64,000 bases of DNA, from positions 620,001-684,000 of the forward strand of contig VWZS01004380.1 of the NCBI GenBank assembly GCA_013397075.1, given 5' to 3'. The notes under the pieces are model-generated. The model was not told the origin of the DNA, searched no databases, and saw only the letters and a program-made list of their open reading frames with translations. This DNA comes from Rhabdornis inornatus (taxonomy: Eukaryota; Chordata; Aves; Passeriformes; Rhabdornithidae). The translations under genes were made by a program, and so were the position numbers. Below are positions 1-12,938 of the stretch, piece after piece. Position 1 is the stretch's first letter, and every line of letters begins with the position of its first letter.

Positions 1-3000
1 TCTTCTGCTCTTCTCTAGGTCTACTCTGTGTCCACTGCACCTGGTGTGCCCTCACATTAGGAGAAATTACACCAAAGGTATTCTAACACAGTTAGTAGTT
101 GGACTCTGACACAGCTTCGCTGCCTATTTGTTGCATAAAATTACTGGGACTGTCTGAGGAGGTATTAGCATTTCTGTACAGAATTGGACTTAACAGCATA
201 GGACTTTCGCTGGTCAGCACATGCTTGGCCTCTGAGGTTTAACACTTTCTAACATGCCAGTTCTGCCTGAGAATCATCTATGGCTTTCTAGAGCTCTACT
301 TCCATGGGGTCAGTATTCTGCTGGGTTGTTCTTAAGAAGAATCATCAGATCATTTTTATCAGAAAGTGTGAGCCAGAGAGAATACTGTGGAGTTAGTCAC
401 ATAAATGGTTCAAAAACGGACAAGGATGAACAGTGTGCCAGAGAAGAAATTTCAATGGGAAAGCAGCGTAATCCCAACTTCTTTTGTCATGTGGTATAAA
501 CATCATGACTGAAACCACTGATTTGGAAAGACCTTAAAGACTCCTGCCACGGACTGCTGTAGGGAGTGGAATGCAAAAACCTTTGTGGGAGAGGATTGTA
601 TTTCCTTCTAGTACTCCTCATCCTCATGTGAGGTTCCCTTGATTTATTAGTTCATGACTAACCCTCTTCTCTAAGAGTCAGCTGGTTCAATCACTCTCAG
701 CTACCAACTCCTCTTTCCTGAGCTGCTGAACTCCACATTGCAAAAGGCTTGAACACCCTTGAATCAGAATTAGCTAATACTTAATGTAAACCACAGGATG
801 CACGTGTGTTTGCAAAGCACCTTGTGGCACCAGGACAAGAGTGCTGGTATCTCCAAAACTGCCCTCTATGAGCAGGTACAGAAAGTAACAGGAAGCAAGG
901 TGTTCACCTCAAACAAAAAAGATGCAAAAGCAAAAAGATGATTTTGTTGTTTTGTCTTTCAAATGCAAGAGCAGCTGCCATAATTTTGTTTTTTGTTAAG
1001 ATACAACTAGGTTTTGAAATTGAAATACTAAAACCACTAATCTTAGCATATCAATCTAACTGCCCCGGGTCAGTAGTTGCCTTCCCAAACTGAGCCCTCA
1101 TCTAGCCCAAGGCAGTGTTCACATGTATTAAAAACTAGGTTATAATAACAGAAAGTCCTTTAGAAATAAATGATTCTGATTGTCCCAGCTCCAAGACAAA
1201 GCTTTTTCCAACCACACGTACTAGAAACCCCAGCAGACTAAGCCCTTCGCACTTTTCCTTCAGCTGGTGCTCCAAGACTTTTTCTGAAGGAACCCACACC
1301 AATATCACAAACCCAACAGGCACATTTTCAGCATTCCTCTAATAAGGCTCAGAATGAGCCATTAGATCAAAGAGATTAAGATCATTCCCACACAGACAGG
1401 AAAAGCAACTTTAGCCCCTTTGGCTGGGAGAATCAGATGATCCCTCCCCCTTGCTTAAGACGTTATCCAAGATCCCTTTCTCTGCGTGCCTTATCCTCCC
1501 ATCAGTCCACAGCTTAAATCCCTTGCATTTCCAGACACGTTTTATTTGCATTTACAGCTCTGCACACGCTAAGCAATTCCTCTCCATCTTCACGTCTCTG
1601 GGAGTTTAGATTACCACTTTGCTAAAGAAGACAGGCATCTCAGACGAAGATATTTTCCCCTTAGAGACAACAGCTTGTCTCCACACCTGTTTGCTCTGGA
1701 TTTCTCCTGCAGTTTGTAGAGGCTACAGTTAGGTTTGGTATGTGTTTTACTGAATGTACTACTCAGCCAAACTGCACCCACTGCTTGTGCCTACTAATGG
1801 TTGAATGGTGTTTAAAGAAAAACTTAAGCCAGGCTCCTCAAATTACAGACGCACATTGACTTGCAGCTGCGTAATGAATGTGTATATTACACATGATGTA
1901 CAGCTGAGAGGAAATCTCTGCTCCTTAAACCTCCTGGCTAATGACACCAATACAAACAGAAGTATAGAAGAGGCTAAAAAAAAAAGCCAGAATCAAGCTG
2001 ATAACAAGAAGAACCACAGCACATTAAAAAGCAAATGCATGAAACTTTAGATATTTCCCTCACTAACTAGCAATTGCTTTGATTTTTGCATGCCCAGCTG
2101 TAGGAAATGGAGTATAAGGACGTGGCAAACTGTTTATGCAAAACCACAATCAAAGCAAGGTGTCCTTAAGGGATTCCATAGTTAAAAATAGTATGCAAAT
2201 GCTGCACAGCAACTAGCCTTCCTAAAAAACATCTACTGCAGCAACAGGATTTTTAAAAAATCATGGCCAGGCTTTCTTCCAAGGGCAAACTGAAGTGAAC
2301 AAACTGCACATTTCAAGAATGTTTTTCTGCACACCATTAGCTCACTTTGGGGTAGAAAACAGTAATGAAGCATTTTTAGTATCAAAAAATCCCCAAATAA
2401 CTCAAAAGAGAAGGAAAAAGCAAAGGTAAGAACTCAGGAGCCATACGCAAAAGCTGAACTCCTACTTCACTCCAACTGACAAACATGGTGACCTATTTCA
2501 TCCCAAAATTTTGAATGGAAAGTGGCCAAATAAGCTTTTTCTCACTTATTCCTCAAGTTTATGATTCTTATTCTCATTTTTCATGTACAGAGTTACAACC
2601 AATTGTCAGGCCAACTCTGTAATTCCAGCTATAGCAAACATCAGGCTTTGGTGAAGAGGTGAGGGCTGAAGACACCCCTGGATGACTCAAGCCAGCTGAA
2701 CCACCCCGCCGGCCTGAACCCCCAAACATCTGCTCAAAGTTTACATGAAAGGGTGAACTTTATCTTTCACCTTGGAGTTTACTACAAAGCTCTGTGCAAA
2801 GGAAAAATTATTCAGCTACAAGTAACAGTAGATCAGAAGGTTTTCAAATTACAGCAAGAACCTGAAGACTACCAATATTCACAAATCTCTGCACCCCATT
2901 TAGTTACTGGAAGAACATAGTAAGGAAGAGAATGAATTCACCAGCCATGGAAGTGCCTGGGAGCCCTATTCTGTTTTTACATCAAAAAGCACATCCTACT

Positions 3001-4309
3001 TCAAATCAGTAATCAGTTCTGTTAAGTCCTACAGTTTCTCTTGCCCATTAGATTGCATGGAGAAATCATGTGTGTCTCATCTAGTTTAAAAAGCAATTGT
3101 ATAACAGGAGCTTAAGCAATGTATCTCTGGGGATGGAAGGAGTATATGGTAACTCTGTACCGAATAGCTGAATAAAAATCAGGTAAATTACTGAAACTAA
3201 CAAGGCAAGTGAAACAGATCTTTCTAATTTTGCTTTCTAATAATGCTTTTGACATTCCAACCATGACACCTCTTCCAGGTATCAGTGGAAGTTGACAGCA
3301 GCTTGTTATAAATTCCTGCCCAGTCTCCTTTATTAGGCCTCCCTCTTATACACATTGGGGGGAAAACACATCAAAGAAACACTGCTAAGTGAAAAAAAAG
3401 TCACAGAAAATTAATGACAAATCCTTGATAACATGCTGAAAATAAAATCTAAGTCTTGTCATTGGATTATAGTCTAGAAATTGAACAGAATCTACAGTCT
3501 TGTCATTTCTACCCCTTAGAAAATATCTAACAAGCTTTGAACACACAAAAACCACCGTAATACTCTGAAGTTCAAAACCAAACATTAAAATGGTCATTCT
3601 GGGAAGCAACTGAGCAAGAATTGTCATTGGTTTATTACAGAGATCTCTACTTCTACTAAGTTATTTTGTTTTCCACTTTTCTGTTTTTAACTATCCTGTC
3701 TTAAAAATCAACAGTTCAGACCTGTTGAGATAAAATCCCCAAAATCTTGCAGCTGCCTCTAGCCATGAATGACAACTTTTTCTCATTATACATGCACATG
3801 TACATATATATAAGCATAATTCCAAACAACTCACACTTGAAATCTACAGACACACTTCTTTGTATTTCTTACAATAATACATATAATGTTAAGAGACATG
3901 TTTTAAGATGCATAATTTGTTGAAACAGCTGCCACAACAAATGAACTGGTCCCCCCTTCATAAATCTCTTCTTAGCAATTACTGCTAGAAAGAAAAACAC
4001 CTACTGCAGGCACGTAAGGATTGACTTAGTTCTAAGACAACCTGCAGATGTCAACATCAAGATTTCAACTATACAGCTTTTGTCACATAGTGAGTATGTC
4101 AAGAGGAATGCTATGAGAAAAAAAATACCCAAGTGACCCAGAAACCCTGGGAATGCTTTTCAGTGCTTCTTAGGGAAGCATAAACCTGTGTACTATCTGC
4201 ACATCAGCACATCTCAAAATTCTGATGCCAACTTCCACAGTTAGAGAAACATTATTACAGAAGAACATTATTACCACCTAATCCTCTCCACAGAGCATTT
4301 TATACTTAC
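1..4309 (-). other. GRAMD4 intron 3, partial
   Basis: Sequence downstream, in gene direction, of the donor at 4304-4309. I looked for the next GRAMD4 exon (coiled-coil region beginning EELRKLREE) on the minus strand and did not see it. The stretch is AT-rich with A-runs on the plus strand and small chance open frames. No repeat family or RNA gene was recognised. Confidence 0.75.
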
Positions 4310-4430
4310 GTAAAAAGTGTTTTTCCAGTAAGGCTATTTCCAGGTGACCTTTGATCTCATTCAGTCTGTCAGACTCCGTTCTGTTAAAATCCTGGACTCC
4401 TGATGCCATGATGATGGTCCCTGGACCAGC
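4310..4430 (-). CDS. GRAMD4: GRAMD4 internal coding exon (third exon in this model)
   Basis: Read on the minus strand, this 121-base exon encodes a peptide starting AGPGTIIMASGVQDFNRTE and continuing SDRLNEIKGHLEIALLEKHF. It matches the GRAMD4 segment just before the coiled coil. The acceptor is a TATAG ending at 4431 and the donor is GTAAGT at 4304-4309. The exon enters in phase 0 directly after the ELRDP end of the upstream exon. It leaves after the first base of a codon (C, with AG expected next to make the conserved Gln). GRAMD4 is a membrane-associated protein with a coiled coil, hydrophobic segments and a C-terminal GRAM domain; it is reported as an E2F1-induced pro-apoptotic factor. 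The following coiled-coil exon is not in positions 1-4309, so the gene runs off the left edge. Identification rests on recalled family sequence, but protein, splice sites and phase all agree. Confidence 0.93.
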
Positions 4431-7400
4431 CTATAAGAAAGCCAGAACACACTAAAAGTTCACGAGAATTTTTTTTTTAATTTTTTTTTTTTTATTTTGT
4501 GTCATTTAAATATACCAACTGATTTCTGGGGCAGTAAAGAAACAAGTCTGTGAGAAACATCCAAGTATCAACAACTCTACATGCCTCTTTCAGCATGAGA
4601 TTACCAAAATAAATGAATGAAAGTTAATCAAATGTGAGTTTACAGAACACACTTCTGCAAAGCTTGGGAAGCTACAGAAAACAAGTGTTTCCCACCACCA
4701 CCCTTAGCAGTTCTATTGCATCATCATTTAAGCCCTTCTGCTGACTAAAAAGCCTTATTTATACTGCCCCTCTCCTCTTCCCATGGAATGAATGGCCAAT
4801 GTTACACACTTTAAACGTGAAATTGTGAAGCCAGCAAAAGTAATATTTTTCTAGATAATTTTTGAGCTGTTGGGAAACCTATATTGTATATTTTAACATC
4901 CATTTATGGAATGTGTAATTTTCAAGACCACAGTCTCTCAAGCAAATAAGGGGTTCCCCACTTCCCCACACCCCAGTTTACTGCAGAAGGATGTTGTTGG
5001 TGCCCAGGAACTCATCCTGGCAGGCCACGAGAGCGGGAAATCAGAAGACTGATTTACCAGCACCCCTTGAATGAACTCAGCAGAATACTGAAAATACTGC
5101 AGAAAGCAGGAATTAAAAAGCAATTTGATTAGTTAGTGAGACCACTGACAACTAACACCTCCATGAAGTAAACACAGAAAAACCCCAAGCCCACACAGCA
5201 GGTGATGCCTTCTTTCTCTCATAAAGTGGGCATTTTCAGACAGCAGGGAAAAAGGTGGGTGAGGGCATCTCCTAGGTAATGGTTGCTCAGCACTTGTGTA
5301 AAGTCCCCACCAGGTATGAAAAATCTGCCAATGAGAATTACAGGAGCTTCTCTAGCAGCTTATACTCAAAAATAAAGTGATAGATTACAGAAGCCCACAT
5401 GTCAGAAATTATCTCAAGACAAAAAGGAATTTATTTATCTATTCTGACTATTCCCCACTCCTTGTTTGAACTCTGAAAACATACAGCAAGCGTATTCCTA
5501 TCAAACACCAGCTTGCATACATTTAACCATGACAGCTTAAATTACATACATATATAAATTCAAGTAATCTACAGGAGACATTAAATTAAGACATTTTCTA
5601 TGTTTTAGGACAGATGTGCAGAAAGCTACTGATAGCAAGGTATTTTCACAGTTGGGATTGATTTGCACTTTCAAGATAAAACAGTGTGGAAATACATATT
5701 AAATACCTGTTTTCTTGTTTGAGCTGATGCTGAGTTTAAGCCCCAGAACCCGTCGATACAGGCATATCAGCACTCTGTAGGCAGTTACTGCCTAGCTTTT
5801 ACCTAGCACCAACTCCCCACCTGGGCTTGCTCAGTACAGTGCCAAGGAGAGATGCTATTTCCAGTCCCCTAAGCAGCACCCACCCACACAGCCCTCTGTC
5901 AGCACTGCTGGCCCTGACAAGGAGCAGAAGCTGTTGGCTCAGCAGCAGCCTTGGGCTACTTCCCCTTTTGGAGCCGGCACGAATCACACCACAGCAGAGA
6001 GGAACAGACCCCAGGGCAGTCCTCACACGGGGAGCTGCAGCACAGCATCCTCCTCGCCATGCCCCACATTTCCATTGACAGGGAGGTGCAGTGACAGATG
6101 CCATTTGCAACTGCTCCAGCCATTGCAGAAGATTATCAGAGACTGTTTTCAGATGAGCACAGGATGCAAATTAACCTCTGTGTAGATCTCTTATCTACAG
6201 AGCTGGGTTGTATCTACTTACGCCACAAGATTTAGTGTTATCACTTGCCAGACATTTGGAGAGCCCCAAGGAGGATGGTGTGGCTGAAGCTGAAAAGCAG
6301 CACCTTTACAACACACTCCATGGGCAGCCACAAGGGAAGTGTTATTAAAATATAGACTGCTGCCCAGGTGTTAATGCACAACTTTCTGCAGTGTATACCA
6401 ACATCTAGCACATAGGGACAATCTCTGCTCCCAGCATGCACGAGTTCACAGGGAGCTGTCTGAAGAAACAGTGCCACCGCTTAAATATTTTATTGATAAA
6501 TAAATAAAATCACATACAAGACAAAGAGCAAAGTGCTGTACACAAAAGGAATGTGCCTGGACACTGGGCATCAGCCCCGTGCTTAGACAGCAGCTAGTTC
6601 CCACCCCAGGTGAGGGAGGACAGGAAAAAGAAAGGGGTAGCAAGTACCTAAGCATATTCATTTTCATCCTCATTGAAGATACTAGAGATATTTTACCCAA
6701 AGATGTGCTACATTTCAGAAATCTGTATGGAGAACCATCTCTGCTTTTGCTTCTTCAGAGATGTTGAGTCAACAATTAAAGCCCAAGATACCTTAATTCT
6801 GCCTCTAAAGAAGAAGGAAAGAGCAATAGGTGCGTAGCACTGGGGAGAGTGATACCAGTTAACATGACTCATTCTTAAGAGTGTCCAAATATTTTTATCT
6901 GCTAAAGCATTGGACCAAGCAGCCTGACATCCACTGATGGGTAAAAAAATCAGAAGGTGCACATGTTTAATGCACATCTTTAAACTAGCTACAAAAGGTT
7001 ACAACGACTTTCTAACTTGAGAGGAGAAAAAAAGGGAAAAAAAAATCCAGTGAGTTAAAACATAAGGCTGCTCACTAGAATACTAGGAGCAAGATCATGT
7101 AATTGACATGCAATAATAAAACAGTTTATTAAGATACACAGTGACACAAATTTGGTGGTGCACCCAATTTCCAATATTACCATCACCACAACATTTTACG
7201 ACTACCATTTAGAAAGATTCATAAAAACTGAGGACGCCCAGGACAGTGATATGCAAAAAACATTTAAGCAGATGTCTCTGTCACAGAAGTTTTTTCCCCA
7301 CACCAACACACCTAAGAAAACAAGAAATAAGGTCTCTACATTTGCTGAAGGTCAACTGCCTGCCTCTGAATTCAAAAAAGTCCCTCTGTCTGAAGATAGC

Positions 7401-10400
7401 ATATCTGGCTCAGTCACAAGTTAACAAAATACTTGCATTAATTCCAGTTTCATCTGTGTAAAGGTTTCTCTTCTCTGCTGCCTCTCTAGGACAGCACTGG
7501 GACTTGGGCTGGATTAACTACACTGTACTGATGTCCTTTCTAGTTTCTGACTCACAGTAAAAGCCTTGAAGGCTTCCACAGATTTCTGCTTTTCCTTCTG
7601 CCTCTCTAGGTTTGACAGTATTTGACACAGGAGCCCTCTTAAAATGTTGTTAAATTGTTATTACTTAGCCAAGACCATGAGCAAGGCCTGGCAGTGCCTA
7701 GGAAGACAAGAGAAATGCCCAAGGTGAACGTAGAGACGGAGGGGTTAAAGGAATATTTCTGATATCAGCGGACTGCCTGTAACCCATTAGCAGAGCTCAG
7801 GGGTGCTTGTCCAAACCACATCCAGCTCCATATATAAAACCCACATCTCCCCACAAAAGTGTTTTTCAAGCCATCTGCAGTTCAGGCTTTTCGTAAGAGC
7901 AGTTCCCAGCCCAAGACTTCTCTGCCCTCCCTCTCCAAAATCCTTCATCCTGCAAGCCCTGGGATTTTGTTCTGTGTGCTGCCACTGTCGCTGCACAGCC
8001 ACAGAAAGGGTCCAGGTCACTTCCCAACTGAGCAGCTGTGGATCTGTCCTCTCCACCTGCAGCACAGCACATCTTCAGTATCACACAGAAACACAACTGC
8101 CCAACCCTATGCTTCTAATTTCCTTCCACAACACCATATGTATGTGGATGATTTTCCTCTAAGAATATCTAACTGATAGTGATAACTATCTGATTTCCAA
8201 GTTTGTCATTAACTTGGAGAGGAGCCGTTCTCAAACATGAAGGATGGGGAGCAGTGAGGACACAACATGCCAACCCCAGGGGCAAAACCATCCACTCAAG
8301 CCACTCCTCAGAGCCCAAGAAGTGGTTGGGACACAACACAGGGAAGAGGTAGTTTAAAACAGAAAATTTTAACTTGCTTTCATTTGAGGAAAAAAGAGGC
8401 GGGGGGAATCTTCAGCAATACAAACTACACAGCTTGTCTTGTGAAGTTCTAGCCTCCTGAGTTTTTCATCTGACACTTCGTGTGCATTTTCTTACTTCAA
8501 ATTATGAAAGGGCTCCCCGTGAATGCTGCAATTACCTGCTGTAAGAAAAGGAAAAACTCAACAACATTGCTTAAGAATGAAAGCATCTGCATGAACAGTT
8601 AATCCTTAGAAGCTATTCTTGGAAGCATACTCATACTGGCATGCTCCTAAAACACAGCTATATTCAACATAAATTTTTAAAAAACTAGTGCTAGCCAGGC
8701 TTAGAGACTTTAACTTCTTAAATGCAATGTTTGCATCATGCTTCATACCTTCCAACCACTGTAAATGAGATGACCAACAGAACAACATTTAAAGTTTTAA
8801 TTGACATGTGTCAGGAAAATCCAAGCTGTACTGCAAGAGCAATTAAAGTAACGTTTTCTGTACCACAATAACTCAGATTTAATCCTAGCACACTGTCAGG
8901 GAACTTGCATAAGTAGATCAGGCTGCTTTCAGTACAATATGCCAGAAACAAGAGAACTTTACTAGCAATTCTCACTGCCAGGTTAGTGCCAGCCTCTACA
9001 GGTTTAAACACAGTTTGTTCTTTCTCCACTCTGTGAAGGGGATGTGATCTCTCTGCACCACATTCACTCACATACCTGCATGTAGAACTGGATCTTGTCT
9101 CCCCTTCTGAAAAATAGGATGGGTAGCCCTGAATAAAGGGGACTTTAATTACTGAGCAAGCAACATTACATCAATTTCTAATGTCACAACAAATGCTAAT
9201 TGATTTGGAATGGACTGGGTTACTCCCTCTACCTATTTTGCAATTGTGGTGTTTTTACAAAACAATGCAGAGAGAGCAGTGCTGCATGCCGTGTCTAATG
9301 CTCTTCCCTTAAAAAAACCCACATAACCAGCTACGGTAAAGAGGGAAAAAAGGAAGAAATCCAGGAAGTGATTCAGGAATTGAAAGAGATGTTTAGCAGA
9401 GAGTTAAATTTGTTAACCAGCTTTTCCATCTTGGCAATGATCTGATCACAGTGTCCAAACACCCACAGGGACCTAAGAAAGTATCTCCTATTTAAGGCAT
9501 ATCTGGTAGCTGAGGCACTTAAATGAGAGGGGGAAACCCACACAAGCAAGCCGCAAGCCTGTAAGCTGAATCCAAACTAGTTCAACTTAAGACAAAAATG
9601 TTTTTCTTTTGAACAAAAACTCTCAGAAACCACTGAGAATTCAAAGGATAATATAAATCCCTCTATCTCCAGAGTCCTGCGACCAGGAGCTAGCTTTGTG
9701 CTTTACCCAAACACAGGTTAGAATGTTTATTATTGAATTAAATAGGTAAAGCTCAGTTTAAAGATAAAGAATACTAAATGACCTCATCTGGCCGTCCTTT
9801 CTCTTTTCACAGTGTGTAAATTTTACATGTGCAACTTCAGTAAGGCATGTGAAGTGTTGGGACTAAGTGCTACTGTGCAATCTGTGGCCTGGGACTGAAC
9901 AATGACTTCATTTTCCGGAAGTGCAACAGAGAATGATGCTCTTCCTGGCAGATGATCAGGGCTCTGCAATCACATATGACAAGGCTTTACGACAAGCTTT
10001 TATGACAAGGCTTTTTACTCTGCAACCTCCATTTGTATCAAGTTTTTGCACATGTCTGTCAAGTTCAGATGCATACCTAAAGAAGAGGCACATTTTAAAG
10101 TGTACAGTAAATCTGTGAAGCATGGAAGGGTCCTTCATTCATATGAGTGTACTGTGCTGCTCTAATATACAGAGATCTTTCCCTAATACCTCCATAATGA
10201 TTAATACACCACACAGGGTCAAGGGGAGGGGAGTAGAGAGGGGCAGAGATGAAGTCTTTGTCTAGGAAATGGTTGACAGTGAAGATGCAGATAAGGGGAC
10301 TAGGACTCTAATTCTGTGTGCCTATGTTCAGTTCCAAGCCACCAGTCTTGCTCTTTCAAGACCATAGGTTCTGCACCCATATTTCAATAGAAACAATGAA

Positions 10401-12727
10401 GGAACAGAAGTGGAAGCACAGTAAAGCTCACATCTATCTGAAAAGACATGTAGCCGAACTTCCATTTGCACAGAAGACTTGCATTGGTTTTTGTGTTCTT
10501 TCAACAGTTTCTCAAAGGTATTAAACAGGAAGAAACTAATAAGACTTGGTCTTGCCATGATCAGTGTAATACAAGTATAATACTAAAGTTGCTTACAGAG
10601 CCTATAAAAGAAAAACACCCTGTACAAGCAATTTAAGTTATGAGTTTTAGACACTGAATTAAAACCAATTCAGGCACAACTCAACTATATAATCTCAATA
10701 AGAAACAGACAAATAATTCAGAATTGCACTGTTCACACAACCTCAGACACCACTACATTAATATTGATTTAAATTTATATACTAATAATATAATATATTC
10801 TTTATTCTTGGCACCTCTGCAGCACAACAGATAATTTCTTCTCCCTTCACTTTCCAGATGGGCAGCAGCGCTTAGTGCACAGATGCCTGTGAGGGCCAAC
10901 TGTTAATTCCTCAAAATTCCCATCGGAAATGTATCCCTCATACAGACCTTTTTCCTCATACCAATACGCTTATGTTGCCCATATCTGTAACACAGGTGCT
11001 GCTCTTAGGCTGTTCCAGCATCACACTGGGTTTGAAGCTTCCTAACATCAGGAGTGGGGCAAAACAAGTTCGGTGCCATTTCTGCTTTCCTCTCTCTCTT
11101 TCTCCCTGATTTTAAAGAACTGCCCTAAACTGTATCCCAAGGACTTAGACCACAACAGCTTAGCGCACTACATAATCAGCCAGAAAGCAAAGTGTTTCTC
11201 TAAGTTCCCTTCTCAGCACACAGAACTCAACATTTTGAGAAAACAGAGACCATCCCTGCAGATGTGTAGCTATTAAGGCTTTGTAACTATTCAAAACTGC
11301 AAGTTTACCTTGCTGTGCCCTCGGCTACCCTCCATACCACCCAGGAGCTACTATTCCCCTGAAGAAATACAGAAAATAGTACCTGGAGTTTAAGGCAGAT
11401 CTTTCTGTAGCCTCTAGCTTTGCAATCCAGATACTTCTGATTAAATACAAAAGGCATCTAATATATACCCACAAAAAACCATAAAGCCTTAAGTGTAATA
11501 CAAATGAGCCAGTATTTACCTATAAATAACTCACAAAATACCACGTTGGAAAGGCAGCAGCAGAGATTAGTCCCAGTATACACAATACTCACATTTGAAC
11601 AAATGACAGGTGTCTTCAGTAGAATAAGAGCAAAGGAATAGCTTTTAACAGACTTCCTTGTCTGAGAAGCTTGAGGATTTACATATAACAGACTTTTTGT
11701 GACCAAAACATGCTCTGTCATTACCACCTGTTTGTTCCATGATCATAGGAAAAACATTGTGGCAAAAAAGCTCTCCATAAGCAGGACTGTCTGTAGCACC
11801 ATGAAAGCCCATTTAAATTTTAAGAAGTTAATAGCTACCGAACTGGATACAAGCTGCCAACCCCAAAGGAGATGCATAAGCATAAACAGTTTAAAATCTT
11901 TTAGGTTACAGCTTGCTGTAGCAAGCCCCACATTCCTAGAAGTGAGCCTTCAGACAACAGTCTGATCACATTTTGGGGATAAAAACTGCACAGTAAGTTT
12001 TCACAGGGTAATATAAATTCTGAATTCCAAGTCACTTCTACAATACAATTATACAGACAAATCTAAATTAAGACTGTAGCACTCCAAGCTCATGGATGCA
12101 CAGTCATGTTTTTAACAGTTAAAGAAGGATTTTATTTTACTTTTTTAACCAATATTTAACTTTTCCTGAAGCAGTGTCTTTGAAAAAGGTAGGTCTGCTT
12201 TGGTGCTTCTGCTTACAAGCATCAAAACATTTTAGCACCATCTTCACAGGTTTAAACCAGCCCTAATGGCATGGAAGCACTACTGGTTACAACACTTCAG
12301 TGGAGAAGGAGATGGTGTGACCCTCTAACACTAATGAAGGAAGCAGAAGTCTTATCCTTAAAGTCCTGGAGAGTGTCATTTGAGCAGATCTGAGCTACTC
12401 AGACTGAAAAGTTGCCATTTCTTTTTCACATATTCATTAGTAATTCAACAAAACAAATAAAAACCAGAGAACATTCGGAAGCACATCCAAAATTAACAAA
12501 CCTGTCAACTCACAATATATAAAATTAGAAGTAGGGACGAGGAACTCTAATATTTGAGAAATTAATTGATCTTTCCACAAAACGGAAGCCTATTATTGGG
12601 AAGCTTCTTCCTAGCCCACAAATCTTCAAGTGTTACAACCAACATATAAGGATAAACAACTAGTAATTTCTGTTATTTTTCTGCCTGAAAACTATAAAAC
12701 ATGACAATACCTAAATTGAGTACTTAC
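4431..12727 (-). other. GRAMD4 intron 2 (about 8.3 kb)
   Basis: The intron is bounded by donor GTAAGT at 12722-12727 and an acceptor ending at 4431, with a phase 0 junction. It holds T- and A-rich runs near 4470-4495, a slightly GC-richer patch at 5.8-6.1 kb with overlapping chance frames on both strands, an AT-only patch near 10760-10800, and a small three-copy repeat at 9975-10014. No other exon or repeat family is convincing. Confidence 0.85.
9975..10014. repeat. Three-copy degenerate 12-14 base tandem repeat
   Basis: TATGACAAGGCTTT occurs at 9975-9988 and 10001-10014, with the diverged copy ACGACAAGCTTT between them at 9989-10000. It is intronic, very short, and of no known family. Confidence 0.7.
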
Positions 12728-12938
12728 AGGGTCTCTCAGCTCTTCATTGTCTCGAGCTGACGTTCGAGGTATCTTCACTGGGATTTCATCTCCACATTCA
12801 GTGTCTGAAGCATTTGGAGACTCTGCTAAATCAAGGAACTCATCTCTCTTGTGACCTCTGAACCTTATTTTGTCCAACTTCTTTAGCATGTTCAGCACTG
12901 CACTTTTCTGCTTTACCTTAACATGACGGTTGGAGTCT
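12728..12938 (-). CDS. GRAMD4: GRAMD4 N-terminal coding exon
   Basis: On the minus strand this 211-base exon has acceptor CTTGCAG (AG at 12939-12940) and donor GTAAGT at 12722-12727. It encodes the conserved GRAMD4 N-terminus: KKLDKIRFRGHKRDEFLDLA, then ESPNASDTECGDEIPVKIPR, ending at ELRDP. The exon ends on a codon boundary and joins 4430 in frame. The ATG at 12887-12889 has A at -3 and begins MLKKLDKIRF, which corresponds to the usual start of human GRAMD4. That start gives 54 codons here. The frame is also open for 16 codons upstream to the acceptor (DSNRHVKVKQKSAVLN), and the first exon base completes a codon begun in an earlier exon, so a longer N-terminal isoform is possible. The segment is acidic and Ser/Pro-rich, without a signal peptide or membrane span. 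Which start is used cannot be decided from sequence alone. Confidence 0.94.

Noticed and set aside
5799..6185. Overlapping frames of 83-103 codons on both strands
   Set aside because: They lie inside GRAMD4 intron 2 in a slightly GC-richer patch, without matching splice sites or recognisable protein.
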